Shown piece after piece: positions 53,558-64,000 of a stretch of 64,000 nucleotides of DNA. The notes under the pieces were generated by a model, which searched no databases, was not told where the DNA came from, and saw nothing but the letters and a program-made list of their open reading frames with translations. The stretch comes from Pseudothioclava arenosa (GTDB lineage: Bacteria; Pseudomonadota; Alphaproteobacteria; Rhodobacterales; Rhodobacteraceae), in contig NZ_NTJD01000004.1 in NCBI RefSeq assembly GCF_002358085.1, positions 186,001 to 250,000 on the forward strand. Direction: 5' to 3'. The position numbers and the translations under genes were made by a program. Position 1 is the stretch's first letter, and each line of letters begins with the position of its first letter.

Positions 53558-55611
53558 GCCCGCCCCTTTTCGCGTTTTGCCTTGAGCACGAGCGGCACGC
53601 ATTGCGCCGGGTCATCATGGATCGTCACGCAATCAAGACATTGGAAACATTCGGAATATCGGATTTCACCGCTACGCGCGATCGCGTCATAGCGACAGCG
53701 CACGCGGCACAGCTGACAGGGGCTGCCGCACTCGGCGCGGCGCGGAATCCAGCGGCGCAGGCGCAGCATGCCTCCGATCCGCATCAACGCGCCTAGCGGG
53801 CAGAGCGAGCGGCAGAACCCCTTGAACCAAACCGCCGAGGCCAAGACCCACGCCGCCGCCCAAAGCGCATAGGGCCAGGGCCGCGCGAATTGCATGGTGA
53901 TCGCGGTCTTGAAGGGCTCGATCTCGGCCATCGCTTCGGCCTGTTCGGGGGCGACAAAAGCCGTCGCGATCAGCCCGATCAGCGCCACCGGCCCCGACCA
54001 TAACAGCGCGCGCCGCAGCCGTGGCGGCGGCTCCCATTCGGGCAGGCGCAGGAGGCGGCCGAGATGATGGGAGAACTCCTGCAAGGCACCAAAGGGGCAG
54101 AGCCAGCCACAGAAGAACCCGCGCCCCCAGAGCACAAAACCGACAATCGCCGCCGCCCAAAGCACCAGCGAGAACGGGTCATAAAGCAGCACTTCGAGCC
54201 CGCCGCCCTGCACCACCCCCCGGATCACCGCCAGCGGCGTCACGATCGAGAGCTGCCCCTGCCCCCAGAACCCGACAAACCCCGTCATCACCGCCAGAAT
54301 GCCGAGCCGGATCGGCGTGAACCAACGCAACCCCGCCAGCCACGACTGCCGTGCCAAAAGCGCGAACAGCAGCACCAGAGCACAGCCAAGCGCGATCAGG
54401 TCGGTGCGGCGATTAACCAGCGCGTCGGCCCAGGGCGGGCGCTGCACGGGGGCCTCGGGGCGCAGGAAGAACCGCTCGGGCAGGCCCATCGCAAGGGAGA
54501 AATGCTGCGAGCCGATCTCGGGCTGGAACATGCCATGGGCGCGCACGGCCTGCAGGCTCAGCTCCCAGTCGCGGGCGGGGTCGAAGCCCAGCCGCCGGTC
54601 GAGCCGCAAGATCATCTGCCGCGCGTCCTGCAGCTCGGCGGGCAAGGCAGGCGACAGCTCGGGAAGGATGTCGGCGTCGCGCAGCGCCAGCGGCAGCCCG
54701 TCTTGCGCGGCCGCCACCCGGTCGGGCGCGGTATTGCGCACGAAATCCTCCGACACCAACCCATGCCGCCCCGCCTCGATCAGCAAGATCAGCTCGTCAT
54801 CGGGGGCGCGGGTCGCAAACCGCGCGATCTCGGCCTGCGTGTCGGGCGCGAGCACCAGCCGCGCCAGCGCCGGCGGGCCGATGTCGATCGCATAGAGGTC
54901 GAGATAGGGCGCCTCGGGGTCGGCACGGGCCTCGGGGTCGTCATCCGCCCATTTCGTGCCCGCGAAGGCCGCGTCCAGCTCGGCATTGGTCACGCGCAGA
55001 TGCCGCACGAGGCCCTGCGCCAGCGCGCCTTGCCAATCGAGCGCCTCGTCGTGATCGGGATCGGGGCGCGCGGGCGGCCCCGCGCTGATGCCTTGCAGCT
55101 TTTCGCGCGCGACCGTAAGCGTCGCCGCCAGAATGCTTTCATGCGCGATCCGCACGCTCGCCGTCGCCTTGGTCACCCCGTCCAGATAGACCAGATCCGA
55201 GCCATCCCCGCCCGCGCCATAGGGCGTGCCCACGACCAGCGGCTCGTTGATCGAATGGCCGCGATACTGGCCGAGAAAGTCGCGCAGCGGTGCCTCACCC
55301 AGCCCCGAGACGAAGATCGGTTCATGCTGCGCCAGAAGCCGGGTGTCGATGAATCGGCCTTCGAGGTCGAGCAGCACGAGAATGTCGATCGGCTGGCCGG
55401 AAAACCCCGGCAAGGGCGCGAGCGGGCCAGTTTCAAACACATAGCCCGCCTCGCCACCGCCCGAATTCAAAAGCTGCCAGACGCCCTTGTCATTCACCGC
55501 CTCCCCCAGTGCGTAGGGCGCGACGATCAAGGGCTCGATCTGGTCGCGCGGCAAGGGCTCCGCCCGCAGCGGAGACACCAAGGCCAGAACAAGAAGAACC
55601 ACGCGCAACAT
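53554..55611 (-). CDS. NosR/NirI-type membrane flavoprotein with iron-sulfur centres
   Basis: The protein is 685 residues with a signal peptide, a periplasmic FMN-binding domain (about 85-180) with the acceptor motif DGVTKATAS, in which Thr150 is the candidate, then several membrane helices (about 400-600) with CGWLCPFGALQ and CRSLCPLGALM, and C-terminal cysteine motifs CGSPCQLCRVRC and CFQCLDC for two [4Fe-4S] clusters. It passes electrons across the membrane. NosR serves nitrous oxide reductase, but no nos genes are present. Position in the alcohol locus and next to apbE suggests it carries electrons for the PQQ pathway. Shared motif 55648 lies in its promoter. Confidence 0.82.
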   Translation of the reverse strand: MLRVVLLVLALVSPLRAEPLPRDQIEPLIVAPYALGEAVNDKGVWQLLNSGGGEAGYVFETGPLAPLPGFSGQPIDILVLLDLEGRFIDTRLLAQHEPIFVSGLGEAPLRDFLGQYRGHSINEPLVVGTPYGAGGDGSDLVYLDGVTKATASVRIAHESILAATLTVAREKLQGISAGPPARPDPDHDEALDWQGALAQGLVRHLRVTNAELDAAFAGTKWADDDPEARADPEAPYLDLYAIDIGPPALARLVLAPDTQAEIARFATRAPDDELILLIEAGRHGLVSEDFVRNTAPDRVAAAQDGLPLALRDADILPELSPALPAELQDARQMILRLDRRLGFDPARDWELSLQAVRAHGMFQPEIGSQHFSLAMGLPERFFLRPEAPVQRPPWADALVNRRTDLIALGCALVLLFALLARQSWLAGLRWFTPIRLGILAVMTGFVGFWGQGQLSIVTPLAVIRGVVQGGGLEVLLYDPFSLVLWAAAIVGFVLWGRGFFCGWLCPFGALQEFSHHLGRLLRLPEWEPPPRLRRALLWSGPVALIGLIATAFVAPEQAEAMAEIEPFKTAITMQFARPWPYALWAAAWVLASAVWFKGFCRSLCPLGALMRIGGMLRLRRWIPRRAECGSPCQLCRVRCRYDAIARSGEIRYSECFQCLDCVTIHDDPAQCVPLVLKAKREKGRA

Positions 55612-55647
55612 GCGCCCAGAGTAGCGCGCGCGTTTTGGGGCGATATT

Positions 55648-55659
55648 CGACCTAAGTCG
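55648..55659 (+). promoter_or_regulatory. Shared locus motif, site 6 (NosR-like promoter)
   Basis: CGACCTAAGTCG lies 37-48 bases upstream of the NosR-like start and only 3 bases past the pgm stop codon. On the minus strand it reads CGACTTAGGTCGAATAT, the best match of the set. Confidence 0.55.
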
Positions 55660-55662
55660 CGG

Positions 55663-58394
<2,732 letters not shown>

Positions 58395-58599
58395 CGGGTT
58401 TCTCCTTGCGCCCAGAATGCGCAAACGCCCGGCACTGTAAAGCGGCGGCGTTCGGCGCGGATCGTTGCATCCTGCAAGACCGGAACGTTTGGTTCAGATT
58501 GCATCTTGAGAGCGACACAAAGTCGCGCTAAACTTTTACGTGTATTGCGAATGCGCCAATTCACGTCAACACGAACCCGAGAACGCAAAGAACATCTGT

Positions 58600-59010
58600 A
58601 TGAGCCTTTTCCCCCGCGCTCCCTCTGCCGCAGAGGCCAGCCCGCGCTCTCGCGTTCAGACGGCTCTACAGGGGCGGCGTGTTCTTGCGCTTGATCCGAC
58701 TCAGTCAATTCCTCGCCTTTTGAAGGATGTGCAAGGCATTCTTCTGAGTGTCGGCCAGTATGAGACGCTCACCGCCGAGGCATTGCGCCGCCTCGATCCC
58801 GAGGTGATCCTCGCGCCCCTCGTCGCGCCGCATTACGATATTCTCGATCTCGTGCGCGACCTGCGCGAGATGGATTACCGCGGCGCGATCCGCGCCTATT
58901 GCAATCCGCTCCCGAGCCTCAAGATGGTTCGCGCCGAGGTTGAACAGATCTGGGCAGAATGCGATTTCGAGATTTTCGAAGTGCCTCAGATGGGGGACAA
59001 CCTGAATTAG
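58600..59010 (+). CDS. Conserved-looking cytoplasmic protein, function unknown
   Basis: The protein is 136 residues. It starts at MSLFPRAPS; an in-frame start 20 codons upstream has poor sequence character and a weak site. The middle contains LSVGQYETLTAEALRRLDPEVILAPLVAPHYDILDLVRDLREMDYRG, quoted here as a landmark in spaced form: LSVGQYETL, LDPEVILAPLVAPHYD and LVRDLREMDYRGA. This alternates beta-like and helical stretches, like a receiver-type Rossmann fold without the usual Asp. No family is recognised. Confidence 0.55.
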   Translation: MSLFPRAPSAAEASPRSRVQTALQGRRVLALDPTQSIPRLLKDVQGILLSVGQYETLTAEALRRLDPEVILAPLVAPHYDILDLVRDLREMDYRGAIRAYCNPLPSLKMVRAEVEQIWAECDFEIFEVPQMGDNLN

Positions 59011-59020
59011 CCGGGTGCCC

Positions 59021-59191
59021 TCAGGGCAGGAAAAGACGGCGGAAGGCGAAGCCTCCGGCAAGGCCGAAGATCACGCCAAGCGGCACGGAGCCCTGATCGA
59101 AACTCGCCGCCGAGGCGATCAGCGGAATCGCCACGATCACGCAGCGGATCCAGAGCGGGCGCAGGCGGGGGTGTTGCGGGTCCAGAAACAT
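59021..59191 (-). CDS. Small membrane protein, 56 residues
   Basis: This short frame runs from an ATG at 59191, one base before the stop of the gamma-carbonic anhydrase gene, to a TGA at 59021. The sequence begins MFLDPQHPRLRPLWIRC, has one long hydrophobic helix (VIVAIPLIASAAS) and then a second (LGVIFGLAGGFAF), and ends RRLFLP. The tight coupling to the anhydrase and the membrane-helix pattern make it a likely real gene that is easily missed because of its length. No function is proposed. Confidence 0.55.
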   Translation of the reverse strand: MFLDPQHPRLRPLWIRCVIVAIPLIASAASFDQGSVPLGVIFGLAGGFAFRRLFLP

Positions 59192-59192
59192 C

Positions 59193-59711
59193 TCAGAGCG
59201 CCTTCAGCCCGGCCGCATAGCGCGCGGCATTCGCGCGGTAATGCTCAGCCGATTTCAAGAGCCGCGCCTGCGCCTCGGCGTCGAGTTGGCGCACCACCTT
59301 GCCCGGCGCGCCCATCACCAGACTGCCATCCGGGATCTCCTTGCCTTCGGTAATCAGCGCCCCCGCGCCAATCAGGCAGCCCTTGCCGATCTTCGCGCCA
59401 TTCAGCACCGTCGCGCCCATGCCAATCAGGCTGCCCTCGCCGATGATGCAGCCATGCAGCATCGCCTTGTGGCCGATCGTGCAATTCGCGCCGATCACCA
59501 GCGGATAGCCCATGTCAGTGTGGCAGATCACGTTTTCCTGCACGTTCGAGCCGCGGCCGACGCGGATTTCCTCGTTATCGCCGCGCAGCGTGCAGCCGAA
59601 CCAGACCGAGGCCTCGTCCTCCAGCACCACCTTGCCGATCAGGTTGGCATCGGGCGCGACCCAGGCGCGCGCGCCCAGCACCGGGGCAATTCCGTCCAGC
59701 TCATAGATCAT
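59193..59711 (-). CDS. Gamma-carbonic anhydrase family protein
   Basis: The protein is 172 residues built of hexapeptide repeats (left-handed beta helix) with a C-terminal helix. Three His that could bind zinc occur in [14 protein letters not shown] and the usual positions, and [10 protein letters not shown] and [12 protein letters not shown] are typical. Members bind zinc and some have anhydrase activity, but many are of unknown function. It lies directly between gmk (4-base overlap) and the small membrane gene. Autotrophy in this organism makes a role in bicarbonate handling attractive but not shown. Confidence 0.85.
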   Translation of the reverse strand: MIYELDGIAPVLGARAWVAPDANLIGKVVLEDEASVWFGCTLRGDNEEIRVGRGSNVQENVICHTDMGYPLVIGANCTIGHKAMLHGCIIGEGSLIGMGATVLNGAKIGKGCLIGAGALITEGKEIPDGSLVMGAPGKVVRQLDAEAQARLLKSAEHYRANAARYAAGLKAL

Positions 59712-60352
59712 CTTGCGTCAAACTCCCTGTTCAGCCCGCGCACGAATTCAGTCAGCCCCGGCTGGCGGTCGGCGCGGGCGCGCTCGGCCTTCACGATCGT
59801 CACCAGCTCCTCGGTCGCCTGATCGGCGTCGTGGTTGATGATGACGTAATCATACTCGCCCCAATGGCTGATTTCATCGCGGCTTTTTGCCATCCGGCCC
59901 GCGATCACCTCGTCGCTGTCTTGCCCGCGCCCGCGCAAACGGCGTTCCAGCTCGTCGATCGAGGGCGGCAGGATGAAGATCGAGATCACGTCTTTCGCCA
60001 GAACCGAGCGGCGCACCTGCTGCCCGCCCTGCCAGTCGATATCCAGAAGCACGTCATTGCCGACGGCCAGCTGCGCCTCGACCGGCCCGCGCGGCGTGCC
60101 ATAGAAATTTCCGAAGACCTCGGCATGCTCGAGCATCTGGTCGGTCACCGTCAGTTCGGCGAAATCGTCGCGGGACTTGAAGTAATACTCGCGCCCGTCC
60201 ACCTCGCCCGGGCGCGGCGCGCGGGTCGTGGCCGAGACCGAAAAGCTCAGGCTCGGGTCCCAGGCCATCAGCCGCTTCGCCAGCGTCGATTTGCCCGCCC
60301 CCGAGGGCGACGAGAGGATGATCAGGAGCCCGCGTCTCTGGATCTCGCGCAT
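59708..60352 (-). CDS. gmk: Guanylate kinase
   Basis: The enzyme is 214 residues from the ATG at 60352, which has GGAG 8 bases upstream; a start at 60367 inside the yicC end is possible. The P-loop [10 protein letters not shown], the GMP-binding region [18 protein letters not shown] and the lid region [19 protein letters not shown] are present. It phosphorylates GMP to GDP. It follows yicC (which it overlaps in part), an order common in proteobacteria. Confidence 0.95.
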   Translation of the reverse strand: MREIQRRGLLIILSSPSGAGKSTLAKRLMAWDPSLSFSVSATTRAPRPGEVDGREYYFKSRDDFAELTVTDQMLEHAEVFGNFYGTPRGPVEAQLAVGNDVLLDIDWQGGQQVRRSVLAKDVISIFILPPSIDELERRLRGRGQDSDEVIAGRMAKSRDEISHWGEYDYVIINHDADQATEELVTIVKAERARADRQPGLTEFVRGLNREFDAR

Positions 60353-60356
60353 CGGC

Positions 60357-61271
60357 TTACTCCACATTCATGATCTGCTCACGCATCTGGTCGATGACGT
60401 GTTTCAGCTCTAGCCCGGTCGCGGTCAAGGCCGCATTGCCCGCCTTCGAGCAGAGCGTATTGGCCTCGCGCACGAATTCCTGCGTGAGGAATTCGAACTT
60501 GCGCCCGACCGGGCCGTCATCGGCCAGAAGCGCGCGCGCGGCCTTGATATGGGCGCGCAGGCGGTCGAGTTCCTCGGTGACATCGGCTTTGACGGCGAGC
60601 ATCGCAAGCTCTTGCGCGATGCGGGCGGGGTCGGCGCCGGGCGCGCCCTCCATCACTCGCGCAAGCGCCGCGTTCAACGCGGCAGCTGCCTCGGGGCGGC
60701 GCGCCTCGGCCTGTTCGGCGGCGGTCTCGGTCAGCTCGGCGATGCGCGCAAGCTGTGCAGCGACCACGGCCCCGATCTCGGCGCCCTCACCCGCGCGCAT
60801 CTGCGCGAAAGCGGCGAGCCCCGCGCCCAGATCAGCAAGGATCAGGCCCACCAGTTCGGCCGGATCGGCGATCTCGGGCGCGCTCTGGTCGATCACGCCG
60901 CGCAGCGTCAGGATATCGACCGGCGTCGGCTCAGCCAGCGCCATGCCCTGCGCCTCGGCCGCGCGCCGCACCTGCCCAAGCGCGGCCAGCGCCGCCTCGA
61001 GGCCCGGCCCGCTCAGCCGCATCGCCTCGTCGCCCTGGCTGCGCGCGAGCTTCAGCGACAGCGAGATATTGCCCCGCCGCGCGACCTCGGCCACCGCCTT
61101 GCGCAGGCCCTGTTCCAGCCCCTCCAACTCGGGCAGCCGCAGCCGCAGATCGAAGGTCTTGCCATTGACCGAGCGGATATCCCAGCTCCAGTCATGGCCC
61201 GCACCCGAGCCCTGCCCCGCGGCAAAGCCGGTCATCGAGACCGTGCGGATCGCGTCGTGGTTGTTAACCAT
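60357..61271 (-). CDS. yicC: YicC family endoribonuclease-like protein
   Basis: The protein is 304 residues, the usual YicC length, with the N-terminal motif [10 protein letters not shown], the middle [19 protein letters not shown] and C-terminal [21 protein letters not shown]. YicC of Escherichia coli takes part in RNA cleavage. The start at 61271 adds 12 residues ahead of the conserved SMTGFA; there is no clear site, so a later start is possible. It sits just upstream of gmk, as in many genomes. Confidence 0.9.
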   Translation of the reverse strand: MVNNHDAIRTVSMTGFAAGQGSGAGHDWSWDIRSVNGKTFDLRLRLPELEGLEQGLRKAVAEVARRGNISLSLKLARSQGDEAMRLSGPGLEAALAALGQVRRAAEAQGMALAEPTPVDILTLRGVIDQSAPEIADPAELVGLILADLGAGLAAFAQMRAGEGAEIGAVVAAQLARIAELTETAAEQAEARRPEAAAALNAALARVMEGAPGADPARIAQELAMLAVKADVTEELDRLRAHIKAARALLADDGPVGRKFEFLTQEFVREANTLCSKAGNAALTATGLELKHVIDQMREQIMNVE

Positions 61272-61426
61272 TTAAGACTTTATTTCCCACATTTGAGGCA
61301 AATCAGCGTATTAAGAGTTCAGTAAGCATTTCGCTCTCGGGGTCAACCGAAAGACCCGCATCCGCCAAAGGCAGAGGAGCTTTTCTGAAATCCCGCGGGG
61401 GAGCCCGCGCCGTGATGGAGGCCGGA

Positions 61427-62113
61427 ATGGAACGCGAAACAGAGCCCCGCGACGAGGTGATCGCGCTGCGTGCGCCCGCGCCGCAGGCGCGTCAGGTCCT
61501 GAGCGAGCTGCGCGGCTATTGGGAGGGGCTGCGCAACGGTCGGCTGGTGCCTGCGCGCGCCGATGTGGACCCGCGCGGGATCGAACGCGCGCTGGAATAT
61601 GCCTTTGTGCTTGAGCGCGTCGCGCCGGGAATGGGGCGGTTCCGGCTGTCGGGGATGCATCTGAACGACCTGATGGGGATGGAGGTGCGCGGCATGCCGC
61701 TGACCGCGCTGTTCACCGCCCCCGCCCGCCAGCGCATCGCCGAGCTGACCGAAACGATGTTCCACGACCCCGCCGTGGTCGAGATCACGCTGCGCGCCGA
61801 AGCCGGGATCGGCAAGCCGCCGCTCGGCGCGAAACTTTTGATGCTGCCGCTGACGTCCGATCTTGGCGATATCAGCCGCGCGCTCGGCTGCCTGATCGCC
61901 GAAGGCGCGATCGGCCGCGCGCCGCGCCGCTTCGAGGTCGCGGGCGCCGAGGTCGCCCCGATCCTGCAAGACCTGCCGATGCAGCGCGGCACCCGGCCCG
62001 AGCCGCAAGCCCCAAACCCGACGCTGGTCGCCACGCCCGAGTCATCCGCTCTGCAAGCGCTCAGCCCGGAAGAGCGGCGCGCGATGTTCCGCATCGTCAA
62101 AACCGGCGCGTAA
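61427..62113 (+). CDS. PAS-domain (PAS_5 family) protein
   Basis: The protein is 228 residues from the ATG at 61427, which has GGAGG 6 bases upstream. Alternative starts are GTG 61412 and ATG 61415. The body has the PAS_5 pattern (LRGYWEGLRNGRLVPARADVDPRGIERALEYAF as a landmark; FRLSGMHLNDLMGMEVRGM) and ends LSPEERRAMFRIVKTGA. This family occurs in alphaproteobacteria and appears to be a PAS sensory protein without output domain. Its ligand and partners are unknown. A terminator follows. Confidence 0.8.
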   Translation: MERETEPRDEVIALRAPAPQARQVLSELRGYWEGLRNGRLVPARADVDPRGIERALEYAFVLERVAPGMGRFRLSGMHLNDLMGMEVRGMPLTALFTAPARQRIAELTETMFHDPAVVEITLRAEAGIGKPPLGAKLLMLPLTSDLGDISRALGCLIAEGAIGRAPRRFEVAGAEVAPILQDLPMQRGTRPEPQAPNPTLVATPESSALQALSPEERRAMFRIVKTGA

Positions 62114-62133
62114 ACCACGCCCCGCAAAGCAAA

Positions 62134-62157
62134 AGGCCCGGCGCTGACGCCGGGCCT
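62134..62157 (-). terminator. Terminator between the PAS_5 gene and DAHP synthase gene
   Basis: AGGCCCGGCG and CGCCGGGCCT form a perfect 10-bp stem with a 4-base loop. On the minus strand it is followed by TTTT, which suits the DAHP synthase transcript; the PAS_5 transcript may also end there. Confidence 0.85.
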
Positions 62158-62180
62158 CTGGTCTTTCACTGCGCAACCGA

Positions 62181-63557
62181 TCAGAGGCTGCTGACCGCCG
62201 CAAGCTGCTCGCGACGGCGGGCCTGAAGCTCTTCAGCCACGAGGAACGCCAGTTCCAGCGATTGCGAAGCATTCAGACGCGGGTCGCAGGCGGTGTGGTA
62301 GCGCGAGGACAGGTCTTCGTCCGACACCGCGCGCACGCCACCGGTGCATTCGGTCACGTCCTTGCCGGTCATCTCGAAATGCACGCCGCCCGGCACGGTG
62401 CCTTCCGAGGCATGGACGCCGAAGAAATCGCGAACCTCTTGCAGCACCGACTCGAAGGGGCGGGTCTTGTAGCCCGAGGCCGATTTGATCGTGTTGCCAT
62501 GCATCGGGTCGCAGGACCAGACGACATTGGCGCCCTCTTCCTTGACCGCGCGGATGAGGCGCGGCAGGTGCTCGGCGACCTTGCCGGCGCCGAAACGCGC
62601 GATCAGCGTCAGCCGCCCGGCCTCATTGGTCGGGTTGAGCTTGGCCATCAGCACCTTCAGATCGTCCGCCGTGGTCGAGGGGCCGCATTTCAGGCCGATC
62701 GGGTTCTGCACGCCGCGGCAGAATTCGACATGCGCGCCATCGGGCTGACGGGTGCGGTCGCCGATCCAGATCATGTGGCCCGAGCCCGCGACCGGCAGGC
62801 CCGAGGTGGTATCGGTCCGGCACAGCGCCTCTTCGTATTCCAGAAGCAGCGCCTCGTGCGAGGTGTAGAAATCGACCGTCGACAGCTCATGCGCGGTGTC
62901 CGACGTCACGCCCGCCGCCGCCATGAAGGCCATCGCCTCCGAGATCTGGCCAGCGACCTTGCGGTAACGCTCGGCCTCCTCGGCATCGGTGAAGCCGGTG
63001 ATCCAGCTTTGCACGCGGTGGATATCGGCGAAACCGCCGGTCGAGAACGCGCGCAGCAGGTTCAGCGAGGCCGCGGCCTGGGTATAGGCCTGCAGCATGC
63101 GCGACGGATCGGGCAGGCGCGCCTCCATCGTGGCGTCGAAACCGTTGATGATGTCGCCGCGATAGCTCGGGTATTCGACGCCGCCGACCATCTCGGTGGG
63201 CGCCGAACGCGGCTTCGCGAATTGCCCGGCCATGCGCCCGACCTTGATCACCGGCACTTTCGCGCCCCAGGTCAGCACGATCGCCATCTGCAACATCACC
63301 TTGAAGGTGTCGCGGATGTTGTCGGCCGAAAACTCCGAGAAGCTCTCGGCGCAGTCGCCGCCTTGCAGCAGGAAGGCCTCGCCGCGCGCGGCCTTGGCCA
63401 GGTCACGCTTCAGCCGGCGCGCCTCGCCGGCGAAGACCAGCGGCGGCATCTTGCCCAGCTGCGCCTCGACCGCCTGCAACGCAGCCTGATCGGGATAGTC
63501 CGGCATCTGCACCCGCGGTTTCGCGCGCCAGTCCGACTTCGTCCATCCCTTGCTCAT
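62181..63557 (-). CDS. 3-deoxy-7-phosphoheptulonate (DAHP) synthase, class II
   Basis: The enzyme is 458 residues from the ATG at 63557 ([10 protein letters not shown]) with GGAGGG upstream. The class II motifs are present: [34 protein letters not shown]-like region (IWIGDRTRQ), GPTT-like [10 protein letters not shown], and the metal-site [10 protein letters not shown]. It condenses phosphoenolpyruvate and erythrose-4-phosphate, the first step of aromatic amino acid synthesis. A long upstream frame extension is not coding. This plant-like class is usual in Rhodobacterales. Confidence 0.95.
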   Translation of the reverse strand: MSKGWTKSDWRAKPRVQMPDYPDQAALQAVEAQLGKMPPLVFAGEARRLKRDLAKAARGEAFLLQGGDCAESFSEFSADNIRDTFKVMLQMAIVLTWGAKVPVIKVGRMAGQFAKPRSAPTEMVGGVEYPSYRGDIINGFDATMEARLPDPSRMLQAYTQAAASLNLLRAFSTGGFADIHRVQSWITGFTDAEEAERYRKVAGQISEAMAFMAAAGVTSDTAHELSTVDFYTSHEALLLEYEEALCRTDTTSGLPVAGSGHMIWIGDRTRQPDGAHVEFCRGVQNPIGLKCGPSTTADDLKVLMAKLNPTNEAGRLTLIARFGAGKVAEHLPRLIRAVKEEGANVVWSCDPMHGNTIKSASGYKTRPFESVLQEVRDFFGVHASEGTVPGGVHFEMTGKDVTECTGGVRAVSDEDLSSRYHTACDPRLNASQSLELAFLVAEELQARRREQLAAVSSL

Positions 63558-63761
63558 AGTTCCCTCCAGAGCCGTCTCAAACGTTAGAGGGCGCTTATAC
63601 GCGGGCGCGCGTGCATTCACAAACCCGTTTTTCGTGGCAATCGCGCCCCCGCGAGTGGAACAGCGCGGAAATCGCGCGAAGGGTGAGGCCCGTCGAAGCC
63701 CTCTTGCGGCAGGCGCAATTCCCTGCTTCTGTCGAAAGAAACCGTCATGTGAGTGTCGCAA

Positions 63762-64000
63762 ATGCGCCCTGCAAAACCCGCCCGCAAAACGCCTCGCCCC
63801 GCGTCTTCGCAGGGCTCGCTGCGCGTCAATGTCCCAGCGCAACCGCGCCGCTTCGTGTTCCTGCTGCTTGAGCGGTTCACGATGATGGCCTTCACCTCGG
63901 CGGTGGAACCCTTGCGTCTGGCCAACCAGGTCTCGGGCGCGAAGCTTTACGACTGGAAACTGGCCTCGGAGGATGGCGCCGAGGCGCGCGCCTCGAACGG
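63762..64000 (+). CDS. GlxA-family transcription regulator, N-terminal part cut by window end
   Basis: The frame runs from the ATG at 63762 to the window edge (79 residues). The visible part has a basic N-terminus ([17 protein letters not shown]) and then [28 protein letters not shown], the start of the DJ-1/PfpI-like domain of GlxA-type AraC regulators. The helix-turn-helix part lies outside the window. It diverges from the DAHP synthase gene with about 204 bases between them. The family call is probable. Confidence 0.7.
   Translation, partial: MRPAKPARKTPRPASSQGSLRVNVPAQPRRFVFLLLERFTMMAFTSAVEPLRLANQVSGAKLYDWKLASEDGAEARASN

Noticed and set aside
53554-55611. Assignment as true NosR for nitrous oxide reduction
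   Set aside because: No nosZ, nosD, nosF or nosY genes are next to it, and it sits in an alcohol-oxidation block with apbE; the NosR-type label is kept only for the fold.

Overview
The window is chromosomal DNA of high GC content from an alphaproteobacterium. It most likely belongs to the Rhodobacteraceae/Paracoccaceae (Rhodobacter, Paracoccus, Thioclava and relatives). The evidence is a form II RuBisCO operon with a divergent cbbR, a late cobalamin pathway including a BluE/PduX-type kinase, a PQQ alcohol dehydrogenase locus of the exa/ped type, and class II DAHP synthase. I see no rRNA, tRNA, IS element, prophage or CRISPR array. The species assignment is inference.

Layout. (1) 1-4.5 kb, minus strand: a sulfur-linked operon with two periplasmic MBL-fold proteins (SoxG/SoxH-like), a thioredoxin-like protein, the two Calvin-cycle phosphatases cbbZ and cbbY, and a persulfide-dioxygenase-like MBL cut by the window edge. 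A perfect ATTC-N8-GAAT operator (SqrR/BigR type) sits in front of it. (2) 4.5-10.8 kb: cbbF-cbbP-cbbA-cbbM-cbbE, with cbbR divergent. (3) 10.8-15.4 kb: an AhpD-like protein, a quinone oxidoreductase and a FAD/GcvT-type demethylating dehydrogenase. (4) 15.4-20.4 kb: an RTX-like secreted protein and four uncharacterised envelope genes. (5) 20.8-23.6 kb: a LuxR-type response regulator, a histidine kinase and a periplasmic molybdopterin-fold protein resembling the pterin sensor PruR. (6) 23.7-36.8 kb: cobalamin uptake (btuBFCD behind a cobalamin riboswitch), cobinamide salvage (cbiZ), and late cobalamin assembly (cobS, cobT, cobU, a phosphatase, a threonine kinase, cbiB, threonine-phosphate decarboxylase, cobQ, cobO).

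(7) 36.9-55.7 kb is the most interesting block, an alcohol-oxidation locus. It contains a NahK-like hybrid kinase, a NosP-like FIST protein and an AgmR/ErbR-type regulator in one operon. It then holds a PQQ alcohol dehydrogenase with the Asp-x-Asp signature of lanthanide-dependent enzymes, cytochromes c, a Sel1 protein, two ABC systems, a solute-binding XoxJ-like protein, and a NosR-like flavin/iron-sulfur membrane protein paired with its FMN transferase ApbE. A recurring sequence of the form CNWWRGTCKWAW appears in six intergenic regions of this block and nowhere else that I noticed. It probably ties the block to one regulator.

(8) 55.7-64 kb is housekeeping: pgm, phoR-like kinase, a gamma-carbonic anhydrase, gmk, yicC, a PAS_5 protein, class II DAHP synthase and the start of a GlxA-family regulator.

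How it fits together: the organism can probably fix CO2 through a form II Calvin cycle, handle sulfide or persulfide, and oxidise alcohols in the periplasm with PQQ enzymes. It completes and salvages cobalamin. The pqq biosynthesis genes, cbbT/cbbG, the sox core and early cobalamin genes are not in this window.
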